Source: Sisyra terminalis (taxonomy: Eukaryota > Arthropoda > Insecta > Neuroptera > Sisyridae). From it: DNA of 64,000 nucleotides. The notes beneath the pieces are model-generated. The model searched no databases. It was not told where the DNA came from and saw only the letters and a list, made by a program, of their open reading frames with translations. Location of the stretch: the NCBI GenBank assembly GCA_958496175.1, contig OY292274.1, forward strand, positions 4,960,001 to 5,024,000. Direction: 5' to 3'. Made by a program: the position numbers and the translations under genes. Shown one piece after another: positions 45,985 to 58,432 of the stretch (its first letter is position 1; each line of letters opens with the position of its first letter).

Positions 45985-47660
45985 ATTTTCCATTAGCAAA
46001 GTTAGGGATGATTCGAACAATAATTTTCAGCCCAATTTCAGCAAAACAAACCATCTCTTATATCCTTATTTTGCAGTTGAAAATTTGCTTTTTTGAAACT
46101 TTGAAATGGAATTGTGATTCTCCTATTATCCACAAGACAAACATTTTTTCACTTAGCATCTCAGGAAAGGGCATTATAATTTGTGGAGAAAATAAGTTCT
46201 TATAAGGAAAAATCACCCCTCGAAAATAACCAATTTTTCAGCTAATTTGGTGATTGCGTTTTCACCTCCTTAACTTCCCATTTTAATTTTTCAAAGATCT
46301 AGCCAATAAATGCTAATTAATTTTATGCAATACCGTTAAGGATGGTTTAGTCCATAATAATTCGCTCAATTTCAGCGAAAAAAAACCACCCTTATATCGT
46401 ATTTATGCATTTGATAATAGTCCTTTTTGAAATTATATTGCGGGTATCTTTTGGCACACAGGACAAACATTATTCCACATTACAACTCAAGTTAGGCCAA
46501 TGTTTTATAATCCGTTTGTAAAATATATCGTTAGAATGAAAAATCACCCCTCAAAAACGATAAATTTAAGGCCAAATTTGGTGCATGCATTTTTAACCTC
46601 CTTAACTTCCTGTTTTAATTTTCCAAAGATCTTGCCATTAAATGCAAATTATTTTTATGCGATTACGTTAACGATGATTCAGTCTAATAGATTCTGTTCC
46701 CTTATATCCTTTTTATGCCCTTGAATATTGTCCTTTTTGAGACTTTTAAACGATATTGCGGGTGTCCTTTTGCACACAAGATAAAACTTTTTTCACTTAG
46801 CATCTCACGTTGTTCAAATCACGCATTGTTTAATAATCCGTTTAATATTTCTTATAAGAGGTATTTTTTTTTTACGGATTATTAAACAATGCCCTCACGT
46901 GAGATGTTAAGTGATTTTTTTTTATCCTGTGTGCAAAAGGACACCCACAATATTGTTTCAAAGTCTCAAAAAGGACAATATTCAAGGGCATAAAAAGGCT
47001 ATAAGGATAATATTTTTTCGCTGTAATAAGGCTGAATAATATAGATTATATCATCCTTAAGCGTAATGCATGAAAATATATAACATTTAATGGCTAGAAA
47101 CTTCAGAAATTAAAATGGGAATTTAAGGAAATGAAAACGTATGTACCAAATTAGCCGAAAAATTGGTCATTTTTGAGGAGTCACTTTTCCTTAAAAAAAA
47201 CTAATTTTCGCAACAGATTATTAAACAATGCTCTTACAAGAGATGTTAAGTGAAAAATTTTTTGTCTTGTGTGCAAAAGGACACCCGCAATATCGTTTCA
47301 AAGTTTCAAAAAGGATAGTATTCAAGTGAGTAAGAATGATATAAGGGATGGGTTTTTTCGCTAAAATTGGACAGAATATATTCGACTGAATCATCGTTAA
47401 CGTAATCGCATAAAAATAATTTGCATTTAATGGCAAGATCTTTGGAAAATTAAAACAGGAAGTTAAGGAGGTGAAAATGCATGCACCAAATTTGACCTTA
47501 AATTTATCGTTTTTGAGGGGTCACTTTTCATTCTAACGATATATTTTACAAACGGATTATAAAACATTGGCCTAACTTGAGTTGTAATGTGGAAAAATGT
47601 TTGTCCTGTGTGCAAAAGGATACCCGCAATATCATTTCAAAGTTTCAAAAAGGACTAAAA
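45985..47660. repeat. satellite-like units of about 350 bp arranged head-to-head
   Basis: Related units run forward at about 45985-46860, then inverted at 46870-47215, 47216-47560 and partly to 47660. Marker blocks are AATCACCCCTC-AAAA, ACCTCCTTAACTTCC, AATTTTCCAAAGATCTTGCC and GTCCTTTTGCACACA. Unit 46500-46845 pairs best with 47230-47580, so the mirror is not centred on the orientation switch at 46865 but near 47033, with one extra inverted unit between. The short open frames inside are not genes. Confidence 0.85.
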
Positions 47661-47667
47661 GAGTTTG

Positions 47668-48080
47668 ATATCTGCCACTGAAGAAGAGTTACTAGTGAAC
47701 ATTCCAAAATTGAGCTCTTTCTATGATGAGTTATCTGAGAAAGAGCTTTTATTAGAAATACCAAGGCTGAGAAGACATCTAAATACAGCAGAAATTGATT
47801 TCGAAGAAGCCAAAGACTGGTCAGTACTTGACGTTTTGAAATTCATAGCTGAATGGGACTTCCTAGAATCTCTCCCATATTTCTCAGGAGTTTTTCAAAG
47901 CTAAAGTTTATAAAGAACTATTTGCGATCTACCATGGGACAGTCAAGGCTTTCTGATCTTGCAATATTATCAATTAAAAGTGATTTGGCTAAAGGAGTTG
48001 ATTTTGATGAAATAATTAACAAGTTTGCAGCTCTAAAGGCAAGGAATAGGAAGTTTCGATTTAGTCGATATTTAACATGA
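47668..48080 (+). pseudogene. hAT transposase C-terminus (ZMYM1/DUF4371-like)
   Basis: Two overlapping frames form one tail: SATEEELLVNIPKLSSFYD, then AKDWSVLDVLKFIAEWDF, then after a one-base shift near 47880 KLKFIKNYLRSTMGQSRLSD, LAILSIKSDLAKGVDFDEI and NKFAALKARNRKF, ending at 48080. LRSTMGQ.RLS.LA.LSI followed by .DFDEII..FA..KARK is the hAT dimerisation segment. The N-terminal transposase is absent: the satellite-like block adjoins on the left. Confidence 0.8.
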
Positions 48081-48109
48081 CTTAAAACTTAGTGTAACAT
48101 TAACAATTA

Positions 48110-49262
48110 AAAAAAAAACACATGTGTACAGTTCACACGTGGTAGAAGTGAAACCTTCAAAAAAGATGAACTTCAAGATATTGAGACGAATGTAAGATTT
48201 TATGAGGAGAATAATTGTAGGGTTTATTTTACAATTTATTTACATATATATTACATAAGTTTATCCTGAATCCAAATTTGTATTTTCGATAAATGATACG
48301 AGAGCTTACGATAATGGAAATATGAAATAAATCCAGTGGTGGTAAAGATGCAAGTATCATTTAATATTTGAAACTATTGTAATTTGGACATTGTTGGAAT
48401 TACATTTTTCTCAATTGCTTGAAAATACGTGCAGCACAATACAATTTTATCATTTGCATTAGAATTTTTAATTATTATCCATAAAAGATCTTCATGTCCT
48501 GGGTGTTGTGGTTTTAAATTTCGTTGAAATCACATTCGTTCACAAAAGGAACACATATGACCGAACATATGGTCAACAAATTTTTAACGAAATTCTTCAT
48601 GAGCAACTTTATTTCGACGAAATTGTGAGTACCTAAGGAATCGGCTGTACATTCATTTGAGTAGCACCTGAAAAACAGTTCGTAATATTATGTGATATCA
48701 GAATTAATTTTAAGTTAGCTTTTATTATTTTGAAATTTCGTGATTAAAGACGAAATATGTGATTAGAAAATATTGAAATACTTACTAGCATCATTTTCAC
48801 TATTTTGCACTGTCGAATCTTTATTAAACGTATAAGAACTATTCTTTTTCTTATTTAATAATGCTTTTCGGCGTGCCCGAATTTCACGAACACGTTCTGT
48901 TGAACCTTTTGACGTCTTTAAAGCCTGGTTTTCTTTACTTTTTTTGATAATCATGACAATAATCCGTATTCATTTACGGCAAACATGAAAATTAATTTTA
49001 TTAAAATAATGAAATGTTTATGCTCACAATTATAATAAGCAATTTAATACGATTGTTATTGGTGGCTATGAAACTCATTCTCAAGTAGCGTAATACGCAG
49101 GTCCGCAGAAACATAAGAAATGCTAATGTTTCTTACCTCATTCTCTTTCATGTTAAATCTTACAGATTTATCTGTATGTTTCTCTTTTTATTATCGATTT
49201 CCGTTTCCGTTTCATAAAATTTCAAGTCACAACGATGCTACAGAAGTTTTTACTTCAAAAAG
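48110..49262 (-). mobile_element. 1.1-kb repeat R1, copy 2, with conserved ORF and splice donor
   Basis: Collinear with 32893-33985, starting at TGTGTACAGTTCACACG and GGTAGAAGTGAAACCTTC and ending ACAGAAGTTTTTACTTC. It has a small extra segment around 48376-48465. The minus-strand frame at 48763-48954 repeats SKGSTERVREIRARRKALL and TFNKDSTVQNSEND, and then hits a perfect donor (A|GTAAGT near 48785), suggesting the first exon of an element-encoded protein. As in copy 1, it lies just after a hAT transposase stop codon. Confidence 0.6.
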
Positions 49263-49395
49263 TAACATGTTTTCTATTTAGTTCTTATTTCCTAACTTCT
49301 TACAATCTTTCACCAATCGGCCTTGAATTATTTTTTCTTCTAGGACCTTTGTATTAAAGGACCTATATTTATAAACATTACTAAGGATTATGTAT

Positions 49396-49430
49396 GTCTA
49401 TGGGAAGTCGTGAGGGGGTGACGCCACTGA
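49396..49430. mobile_element. hAT right terminus (CAGTGGCGTCACCCCC)
   Basis: GGGGGTGACGCCACTG ends at 49430, the inverse of the hAT start CAGTGGCGT. It probably closes the element whose transposase tail is at 47668-48080. The left terminus was not found, probably lost at the satellite block. Confidence 0.5.
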
Positions 49431-49439
49431 GTACATAAC

Positions 49440-52400
49440 ATTTTCATAAAAAAAATCAATGGAATAATTTCAAAAATTAGTTTTCTCTTTATTTTATACA
49501 ACTATATTACAAAGAAGGGAAAAAATTAAATTGTCCTAAATTATTTTAAGAATAGTAAATATTTAATTATAAAAATGATTTTGAAAAAATAAAAATTGAC
49601 AAAATGCAACTAATCATCTTCTTCGGTTGCTTTAAAAAAAATGTTTAAAAACTTTCGACATTAAATGTCAACCCTGTTACTGTTAATATAATCACACATT
49701 AATATTTTTTTTTGTAATTTTTCTTGGTTTTTTTTATCAGTAAATTTTCATTGTACATTTTTAAATTAATATTAAATAAAATCATTAAACAAAACTACAA
49801 CTCAGCGCAAGTTCATGAAACAAGTTTAACCACTTAAAATAATGCCATTTTCTGTTTACTATTTCTTTCTTTGTATTTAATTATAAAAACTATCACAATA
49901 ATTTCTTTTTTTTTAATTTAGTTATTACAATACTTTCATTGTTTGTTGGCATTGCAATAATATTTAATTACACAGTCACTAAAAACACTCATGCAAACTT
50001 TATAGTTTCTTAATCAAGATTTCGTAATTTCGATTTAGGTTCTATTCAATAATTATATTATTTTTTTCCACATTTTATACAGCATAACAAGTATATAGGT
50101 ATATGTATGATTACTTTACACATCAACAAAATAATTAATTGAAAATGGATATGAAATGAGAATAATGGGGTACGAGAGAGGGCACAAGTGTTTTATCAAT
50201 TTGCAAAATGCAAATATCTTGTTTTATGAGCCCACGCTTAATATTTAATATATAGTTATCTAGATACAATTTAATTACATCATTTTACAATATATATATG
50301 TATATATGTATGTGTATATTCTAATTTGTCGTTACATAAACCATAACCTATATAAAACACCACTCAGTTAAATTTATTTTATATTTTCATATATATTTAT
50401 ATAGTACTCATATAATAAAAGCAATTCAATTTAAAACATATTATTTATTATAAAGTCACTTGTGCTAATGTAAAATTTTCTTTTAAACTTTTTGGACCGC
50501 GCAATAAATGTGTGAGATCACTCAACGTAATGCAATTTTTCTTTAATTACATATATAAATATATTCATTTAAATTTATCAACAAAAACGAAAAAAATTCT
50601 TGTAAAATTAGTACTTATTGTAACGTATGCAATCCATTCCCTGCATTAAATTCGATAAACTCTTCTATACGATTCAATCAAAGCAGATCCTCAACGTTTC
50701 ATTATCGAAAAGATCATAAAAAGAAAATTTCCTATTGCAGCCACAAAATTCATTTCCGGCTCTTTTCAAAATTAGACGAAAAAAATTGAACACTTCCTCA
50801 AGTGAAATAGTACATACCAAACGGATTTTTTTTCGTTTAAAATTTGGAATTTCGCTAATCATTACTATTGTTGGACAGGTACATATTAATACAATACTTG
50901 ACTATAAATACTTAACATATAAAAATTAAAAACGCTTAAGAGTTAAGGTTGTTGTGGCACTTAAGTTTTCAAAAGGAAAAATTTATAAAAATTTGCAAAT
51001 GCATTGTTACGGAAAAACATCATCATTCTGGGAAGTTATGACAAAAGCTGGAGCTTAGAATTATATCAAATAAATATAAATGCAACTCCGTGACTTTCCA
51101 CGGCTTGACCCGAAACTGTTTATTTGCTATTAAATCATAAAAGTTAAATATTACTTCGTTTTAAAAAGAATTACAAACATATTGCTATACTTTAAATTTA
51201 TATTTCTTATGAATGTACCACTTTGAAGAGCTGTAATTTTAATAATGACAACAAAACATAACAACCTTAAATAAAATTCTGATATCATTACCCTTTATTA
51301 ACATACACTTTTGATTCGTTATCTTCGTACATGCGACACATGCCGATGATATGTACTATACCACTTAAAAAATATTAATTATAAAGTTTAGCTAAAGAAA
51401 AACGTACTTTTTCATATTGAATTAAATCCTTATAAAAACTTATCAGACCCTAAAATCAGACTTAAAAATCTCAAATACATTTGAAATTCGCGAACAGATA
51501 TTGAAACACCGACAAGACTCCCGTTTAAAATACAAAATTTCAAAGCATGTATAAAATACAATGTCTTCAACCAATTATCATGTTTCGAATTTCATAATAT
51601 TAAACTCTAAATTACTAACAATCGAAATTACCTATGCAAGTATCTAGGTTCTAGATGAACTGACAATATTTTAATTTAAGCTTTATGCATGAAAAAATAA
51701 ATAGAGGAGAGACTTAACCGCATGTGTTATTTGTAGATCGACAAAATGAATCTGGGAATAGTTTCTTTTTAAAGATACATCCAAGTATATTTATCCTATA
51801 GTATAGTCTGTACAAAATATTGGAGGACATTATATTCAGTGTATATATAGCAAGATAACCAAACGAAAAAATGTTACAAATCAAAAATTTTCACCGATAG
51901 TTTTTGGTATGCAACATCAAATTTACCACAAAGTTGAACGAAATCTAAAATGTTTTTACACCCTTTTTAAATTCTTTTAACTTTATAACATTCCAAATAT
52001 TTCATTTTCTAAAATGCATTTCTGCGTCTCGTAAATGAGTAGATAGTTAAAACTTCAATTTAACTGTATAAACCATAGAAATATCTTCTACAAAAGAAAC
52101 TACTCCTATATTTCTACCGTAATGAATTTACAAAATAAATATCCATTAGTTTGTGTGTTAAATTAATTATTTAAAAAAAACAAACTATAAAGGCGAAATA
52201 AAAAACTTTACAAAGATTTTAAACGTAATGAATTATTGACTTACATTGAAAATGATTTCAGTCCTTCATTTGCGGAGTTCGTTTTGAGTACTATTTACAC
52301 CTTTGTAACATTCCATAAAATAAAAATAATGTCCTGAGAACGTTCAAAGCAAATTCTACAAACGCAAGTAAAAATAATATCGACACTTAACTTAGTTTCG

Positions 52401-53468
52401 GAATTGCAAATACGCAAAAAATGCAACAAATAAATAAGCAAAATATTTTTTTTTCGTGGAAATAAAGTTTTAATTTCCCCTGAAAATAAGTTAAAAGATA
52501 TTCGGTGTCAGCTTTAAAAACTAAGTTCCGTTGGGCACTAAATAATGTACGATAATACGATTGGTTTAAAAAGAGAGGATTTGACTTACTTAAATTATCA
52601 CATTTTGTTCTAAACAACTAATAAATCGGAGACAAGTGTTCAATTTTCATATTAATGATCTTTAATTGTTTGAAATTGCAAAAATTATGGATCTGATCTG
52701 ATTGATTTAAATGTAATGAAAGATGTTAAAATTGATATCATATCGGGTCGTAGTGACTCAAAAGTTTTATAACTATAATGAAAACTGTTTTTGATTTCAT
52801 ACCACTAAGTTGTTATCAAATGACTAATATTATCATAGCTTTTTATTTGGCTATTTTTTTTTATCACCCAATGTTCTTAACTGTATCACAGACTGCATGT
52901 TTAATTCGACTCCAAAGAGGGTCGACACGTTTGTTGAAATCCCAGAACTTTGTACTAAATGTGCTAATTATAAAATGTCTATATTAGATTGTAATTGTGC
53001 AGGGGATGCAACAGCTTCTTTGTCTGATCTTAAACCACATTAAAACTCTTGTAAAACCTACGAGACACTACGCAGATATTTCGGTAGTAGTGCGAATTAT
53101 TTTCATGGAATTCATCGATTTTTTTTTTGCTTCAAAAACATTAAGTTCTGACATTCATTAACAATAACAATACAATTTCATGTCGATTAATTTTTATAAT
53201 AAAACGAGAGTTACTTTAAACTGGTAATACCGATTAAACTTATATTAAATGAACATTAACACACATATGGCATTGCACAACTCGAATTATATTGTTATTG
53301 TTACATAAATTGATTAGTAATGATCTTTTGTCTGTTGGTTTAACAAACTATAATAAATAATATGAATTAAAATTAAATATGGCAATAGCTGAACTTTTAA
53401 ATAAATCATTTTTGATTTGGTGTAACTATGTATAATGTATATCATTTAAATATAAGAGAAATGTAAGC

Positions 53469-53515
<47 letters not shown>

Positions 53516-53894
53516 ATATGTATATAAATTTGTAAATTATAATTATAGATAAGAATAAGATTTCATTTTCTTAAAACATCACAATATGTCAGGACTTAAT
53601 TTTTGATTTATAATATATAAATATATATATGTTTAAAAGAATAGTAAATTTTTTTTTGCAAATATTTCATTGGACTTAATGTTCACTTCTTTCACTTATT
53701 AAGAGATCCAAAATATATATATTAGTAAATAATTGATAACTATTTTAATATTTATCGACATACCATTGAATTATTAGTGCAGTGAGAAATTAAAAATATA
53801 AAATTAATTATAATAAGAATAAAGAATTGGAGAAGTTCGTTCAATTTTTTAAATGTAAGAAAAACAGCCGTTGAAATTTCGATGGTGAGCGCAA
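49440..53894 (-). other. repeat-poor 3' flank, possibly a long 3' UTR of the BTG3-like gene
   Basis: Unlike all neighbouring regions, this 4.4 kb holds no transposon I can recognise, apart from a (TA)n tract at 53470-53512. Open frames in it lack motifs. BTG/Tob mRNAs often have long 3' UTRs. A candidate poly(A) signal on the minus strand (AATAAA, about 49480) lies near the far end. The extent is inferred, not seen. Confidence 0.35.
53470..53512. repeat. (TA)n microsatellite
   Basis: Twenty-one uninterrupted TA units, extended imperfectly to about 53525, downstream of the BTG3-like stop codon. Confidence 0.95.
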
Positions 53895-54906
53895 TTATGC
53901 GGTAAGAACATTGTGGAATTGAGAGGTGCGGCCATATGATGGTCGATAATTGTATGCTGAAGAATATGAACCACCATTGTTTAGATTAAAATGCTGTAGA
54001 GGTTCATAATAATTGTTTCGCCAATGTGCATTCGAAGTCACCAGCTGACCATGACGGTTTCCATGTGTCATATGGTTGCCGTTTGCATTACTGTTCGCCT
54101 GTTTGTTCAGTATGTAGAAATTGCCGCTGCCAATTGGCGAGATGTTCTTAATTCTATATTTCTTTTGAATGTTTCGTTTGCCCTCCGTACCCGATACTGC
54201 AACATTACAACTAACTAATGACTTTGTGTTTCCAATCAGCGATTCAGTGCTTGAATTTAACGTAGACGAAGTTGACAGATCTAATTGATCGGATATATCC
54301 AATGGATTTTCCTTGTCCGGAAATGTTGCAAGAGTACAATAAGAACCTTCCGATTCTCCGAACCTACATCCAAAAACAAATAAATCCATCGTTAAATCAA
54401 ACTATCGAGTTTCTATCCTATTGGAAATGTTTCTCTGAAAGTTTTTACAACTCAAAATAATATCATCGGAAAACTTTTTTACACAGATATTCCCATTTCC
54501 ATCAGGATAGAGATAAAAGTGATTATTTTGTTTAAAATCCCAGTCATTTTTGTAGCTTAATGGAGGAAATTTTCAAAAATAAATCGGAAAATTACCTGCA
54601 ACACACTTCACTCGGATCGACCCAAAGAGTAAGTTCAATCGGTAGTTGCAAATCATTGTAGGACAATCCGGCCGAGGCAGCAGCTTTTTGCAGAACAAAA
54701 TCAACCGGATGCAACTCGTTGACTCGGATACATCGATACCCTTGGCCCTTGGTCGGACAATCGGGAAACCAATGGTTTTTGAATCGTTCGGTTAAGAGAT
54801 CAGTTAACTGCACTTTGAACATGTCGAGTTTGTCACGCGGAAACTTCTCATTTTTCTCCATAAAGCGCACCAGAAATAACACAGCTGCTAGGATTTCGTC
54901 TTTCAT
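53895..54906 (-). CDS. BTG3: BTG3-like antiproliferative protein (BTG/Tob family), two exons
   Basis: Coding exons 54906-54596 and 54363-53895 (minus strand) join over a 232-bp GT-AG intron to 780 nt, 259 aa. Residues 1-115 are the BTG domain: MKDEILAAVLFLVRFM start, box A region RFKNHWFPDCPTKGQGYRC (about 41-59), and box B ELTLWVDPSEVCCRFGE (about 91-107). The sequence EVCCR(F/Y)GE is the BTG3/BTG4 form rather than BTG1/2 (EVSCRIGE) or Tob, and the length is close to vertebrate BTG3 (252). Such proteins bind the CAF1/CCR4-NOT deadenylase and restrain proliferation. The C-terminal half is low-complexity (S-, N-, Q-rich) with no recognised PAM2 motif. Insect orthologues are often labelled maternal B9.15 protein. 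Confidence 0.93.
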
Positions 54907-55086
54907 TATCGTTTCGGCTTTCGTTAGTTAATATTTTTGGAATTTTTTAACTTTTTCTTTTTTTTATTTTGTTTAGTGATATTTGTTCGCGATGTCGTAC
55001 AATATTAACATTGGAAATGATTAGCGCCGTGTTTAAGCGGTAACGAATGATGTAAGAATTCCGGCAAATTGCAAACAGTGCGATAT
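54907..55086 (-). other. probable 5' UTR exon of the BTG3-like gene
   Basis: Upstream of the ATG, a good acceptor on the minus strand (TTTTATTGCAG, ending at 55087) precedes a GC-richer stretch leading to the start codon. This suggests a non-coding first exon further right, which was not located. Confidence 0.4.
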
Positions 55087-55448
55087 CTGCAATAAAATAT
55101 TATTTTCATTAGGAATCAGTAACAAAAAAAAAATCTTTTAGAAAACAAGAAAATTATTTAAATTAAAAAGTTGCCCTGCAGTTGAATATAATTATAAAAA
55201 GGGACGGAATGATTTATAACTTGAGTCTTGAGTTCGCTATTAACTCAATCACAAACACTCGGATGAATTCTAAAATTGAATTAGTCTCTTCTTGAACTGG
55301 AGACGCAGAGATGTTTATTTAATTTTAACATGAAAAAAAAAACTATAAAAATACGGAGTCAAAATAAATAAATAGAAAATGCTGGAGAATCAACTATATT
55401 TATCGCTATTTCCCCAAGAAATTGTATAAATAATATAAATGTATATTT

Positions 55449-56285
55449 ATTAGAGTGGTCCAAAAAAAAATTTTTTTTTTCAAGTGTTATTGACTCAAAA
55501 GCTTCTCTTAGGTATAAAAAAAATCTGTCAAAAGCGCAGCTTGATATCTCAATTCTTCATGAAGCTCAATAAATTTCTACTTTCCCATTTAAATAACATT
55601 AAAAAAAATATTTTTACGTTTTTATCCGGTAAAACTAAGAATTTTTTTTTAATCTGGATCAATTACTCTTGTAGGAAATTGAATTCTCTTCAAAAAAGTA
55701 CTCGAGTAATTTTTTCGTAATTCTAATGGGGAAAAAATTATTGAGCTTTAAATACTCCCAATAAAATAAAATTTAATCAGATGATTTTAGAATTTATAAA
55801 TTATATTATAAATAGTCTAGAGTTTGATAAATTTTGAAATAAATACATGCAATCACCAAAAAAGTTTTCAAAAAGTTGAGAATTATTTCAAATCCATGAA
55901 AATTTATTAAATTATCTTGTAATATTGTCCATTCCATCAAAAAATTACTTTGAAACTATCTTCTTCCAAATTTGCTCATAGCAAGTTTTAAAGCTTAATA
56001 ACTTTTTACCCGTTAGAATTGCGATAAAACTACCTCAGTACTTTTTTGTAGAGAATTGAATTTCCTGCAAGAACAGTTGATGAAAAATTCAAAAAAAAGA
56101 ATTTTTCGTAGTTTTACCAAATACAAACGTAAAAAAATTTTTTACGTGATATTTAAATGGGAAAATAGACATTCATTGAGCTTCGTGGAGAATCCAGATA
56201 TCAACCTGCGCTTTGGAGGGAATTTTTTATGCCTTAGAAAAGCGTTTAAGATTATAGGCAAAAATTTTTTTTGGACCACTCTAAT
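55449..56285. repeat. 0.84-kb foldback element
   Basis: ATTAGAGTGGTCCAAAAAAA at the left and its exact inverse TTTTTTTGGACCACTCTAAT at the right bound arms of about 400 bp. Inner blocks pair as well: CCCATTTAAATAACAT / ATGTGATATTTAAATGGG-like, and TTTTATCCGGTAAAACTA / TAGTTTTACCAAATAC. It contains the CTTTTTTGTAGAG core. Two open frames across the arms mirror each other and are not genes. It lies 360 bp upstream of the BTG3-like 5' exon. Confidence 0.85.
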
Positions 56286-57145
56286 GCTTATATTACCGAT
56301 AACTTTTACTACCTTTGATTTCTTAATTTCAACATTCCCATTGTTTCATTCTTAAGAAATGTATTTACTATACGAACCAAATTTAAAGATAAATCTTCAA
56401 GTAAAAAAAGTGATTAGCAATTTTTACACCTCAAATTATTATATTACATTTCTACAAATATTTTCTTACAATTATCATATCATATTTTCTAATCTGTTAA
56501 AATTGTAAAATTGCATTACAAACTAATAAAGAAAAAAAATATATTCAACCAACTTGCGAAAAAAGAAATTAATGTTGAAACACTGATTAATAATTTCACA
56601 TTGTGACGCACTAAAAGTTTATATAAATTAAAATCTCATAATTTGTTTGTCTTTTAAAAATTTCGATTTATCGCTAACAACAACAGATAAATGCTTCATT
56701 AGTAATTTCATTGATTCAGACGTAAAAATCAGACAAAAGAATTGATAAATCGCCCACGTGTTACTGATTGGTGAATAGAATTCATCATCAGTTATTATCA
56801 TTAACTTGTACTGATAAATTTCGATAAATTGGAACCTATTATTATAAATGCAAATCAATTGCGTCATTTTCACTACCTGACATTGTCTACCAACAAAATC
56901 AGTAAACAAATATACATTTGCATCTTTGTTTGACTTTATAGATATAAAAGGCTAACATTTAATTGCTTACATAATATTTATGATTCAACATAAAGTTATA
57001 TTTGTATTACAGTTTATAGATATTACATAACTTGTCTGTATCAATTTTTATGGTAAATTATCTAAAAAAATGTCTAAACTTAATATAAAACACAAACTAA
57101 ACTTATAAAGTTACTAATCCTTAAGTTGCAATTAGAAGTAATGAT
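56286..57145. other. unique AT-rich sequence, no gene
   Basis: No repeat or coding motif seen. The minus-strand frame at 56628-56909 is open by chance, with no recognisable domain. Confidence 0.4.
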
Positions 57146-57370
57146 CAAAATAATATTTTTTCGCTGACTTTGAACAGTTATACTGTGATTCACGTGAATC
57201 ATCACAAAGCAGTTACGGGGTGATCCAAACTACTTGATGACCACTGAGGAAGATTGCTTGGCAATCGAAATACGTATCTGGGCAATACGTCACGAATATT
57301 TTTGTTTGAACTTCTGTTCAAATTTATGTTTGTGGTATGATTTTTATATATTGTATACATAGAAGTAATG
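57146..57370. repeat. short MITE copy, right arm mostly deleted
   Basis: ATTTTTTCGCTGACTTTGAACAG followed at once by the core (CATCACAAAGCAGTTACGG, GATGACCACTGAGGAAG, GGCAATCGAAA, ATACGTCACGAATATTTTTG). It then ends near GTATACAT. The sequence AGAAGTAATGATC flanks both sides, 13 bp, which may be a target duplication or a deletion between short repeats. Confidence 0.7.
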
Positions 57371-58175
57371 ATCCAAAACATTATCAGAAGAAACTATCTT
57401 CAATACCAGATTGCATCTCTATGAAGAAAGGTCATTAGCAAACATTTATTTCAAACAATTAATTAAATATCGGAAATTAGCCAGATCGATGATCGATTTA
57501 TATAAGGTGAAATCATCGATATTTCGACTTTATATAAACAAATTTCGCTATCTGAAAAATATTGAACTATAGAACTGTAATTTTGTTGATCTGAAGTGTT
57601 ATAATAACAGTGTATGAGACGATTTGTTTCCGTAGTTCAAAAAACATCAATCGTCATGATTAACGAATGGAGTGTTAATCCGATAAACTCTAGTGATTGA
57701 CCTCAATTTTTTATCATAAATTATTTATAACTAGTTTTTACATTACGTGTTCATTTTGTTTAAATAAAAGAATTTTATATGAAATTTAATTTCTTATTAA
57801 TAAGTAATTTTGGAAAATTCTAATTTTCCAGATTTTTATTTCATTTACCTACTGCCTTTTTTTGGTTACTTCCCAATTACTGGTTAATACCACCTTTACA
57901 ATAATTAAATATAAAAAAAACGCTGTATGTATTATTGTATACGCGTGAGAAGTTATACTTCTTTGGTATAAATCAAAAGATGTTTTTAATCCATTGCCAA
58001 CGCGTTTTCTAATAATACCTGAACTGGCACACCAGTTATAAGTGACTTGTGATTACTAAAATATGACAAAATTATAAACACAATTTGCTTTTAATATAAA
58101 AATACACAATAATCAAACATATGTATTGCGGCAAAGAATAAAAAGTTATAAACAAACCCATAAGTATTATAATAA
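57371..58175. other. unique AT-rich sequence, no gene
   Basis: No coding motif, no repeat recognised. Confidence 0.4.
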
Positions 58176-58432
58176 TTATTGTCTCAAATTTGAACTATTA
58201 TGTCATTAGTTTCAACTGTCATTTCGATTTCATTCAATTACTGGTTTTCAAATAAAAGAATAAATTGAGGATTTATACATAGATACTGTATATATATGTA
58301 TAAATATGTGTATATATATACAGTATCTATGTATAAATCCTCAATTTATTCTTTTATTTGAAAACCAGTAATTGAATGAAATCGAAATGACAGTTGAAAC
58401 TAACGACATAATAGTTCAAATTTGAGACAATA
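58176..58432. repeat. near-perfect hairpin with about 125-bp arms
   Basis: From TTATTGTCTCAAATTTGAAC on the left to its inverse at 58432, the two arms match almost base for base over about 120 bp (for example TTTCAACTGTCATTTCGATT and GAATAAATTGAGGATTTATA with their inverses). The loop is TATA-rich around 58304. No coding sequence. A partial relative is at 8589-8641, so it is a mobile family, but this copy is young. Confidence 0.92.

Noticed and set aside
46500..47436. Open frames on both strands sharing LPLNANYFYAITLTMIQSN
   Set aside because: They are the same satellite-like unit read in opposite orientations, not a gene family.
50674..52987. Several 60-76 codon open frames downstream of the BTG3-like gene
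   Set aside because: No motif, no splice context, and on both strands equally; expected by chance.
54024..54931. Plus-strand open frames over the BTG3-like gene
   Set aside because: They are antisense shadows of the minus-strand coding exons.
55484..56355. Open frames of about 80-100 codons
   Set aside because: They cover the two arms of a foldback element and translate low-complexity F/K/L-rich sequence with no motif.
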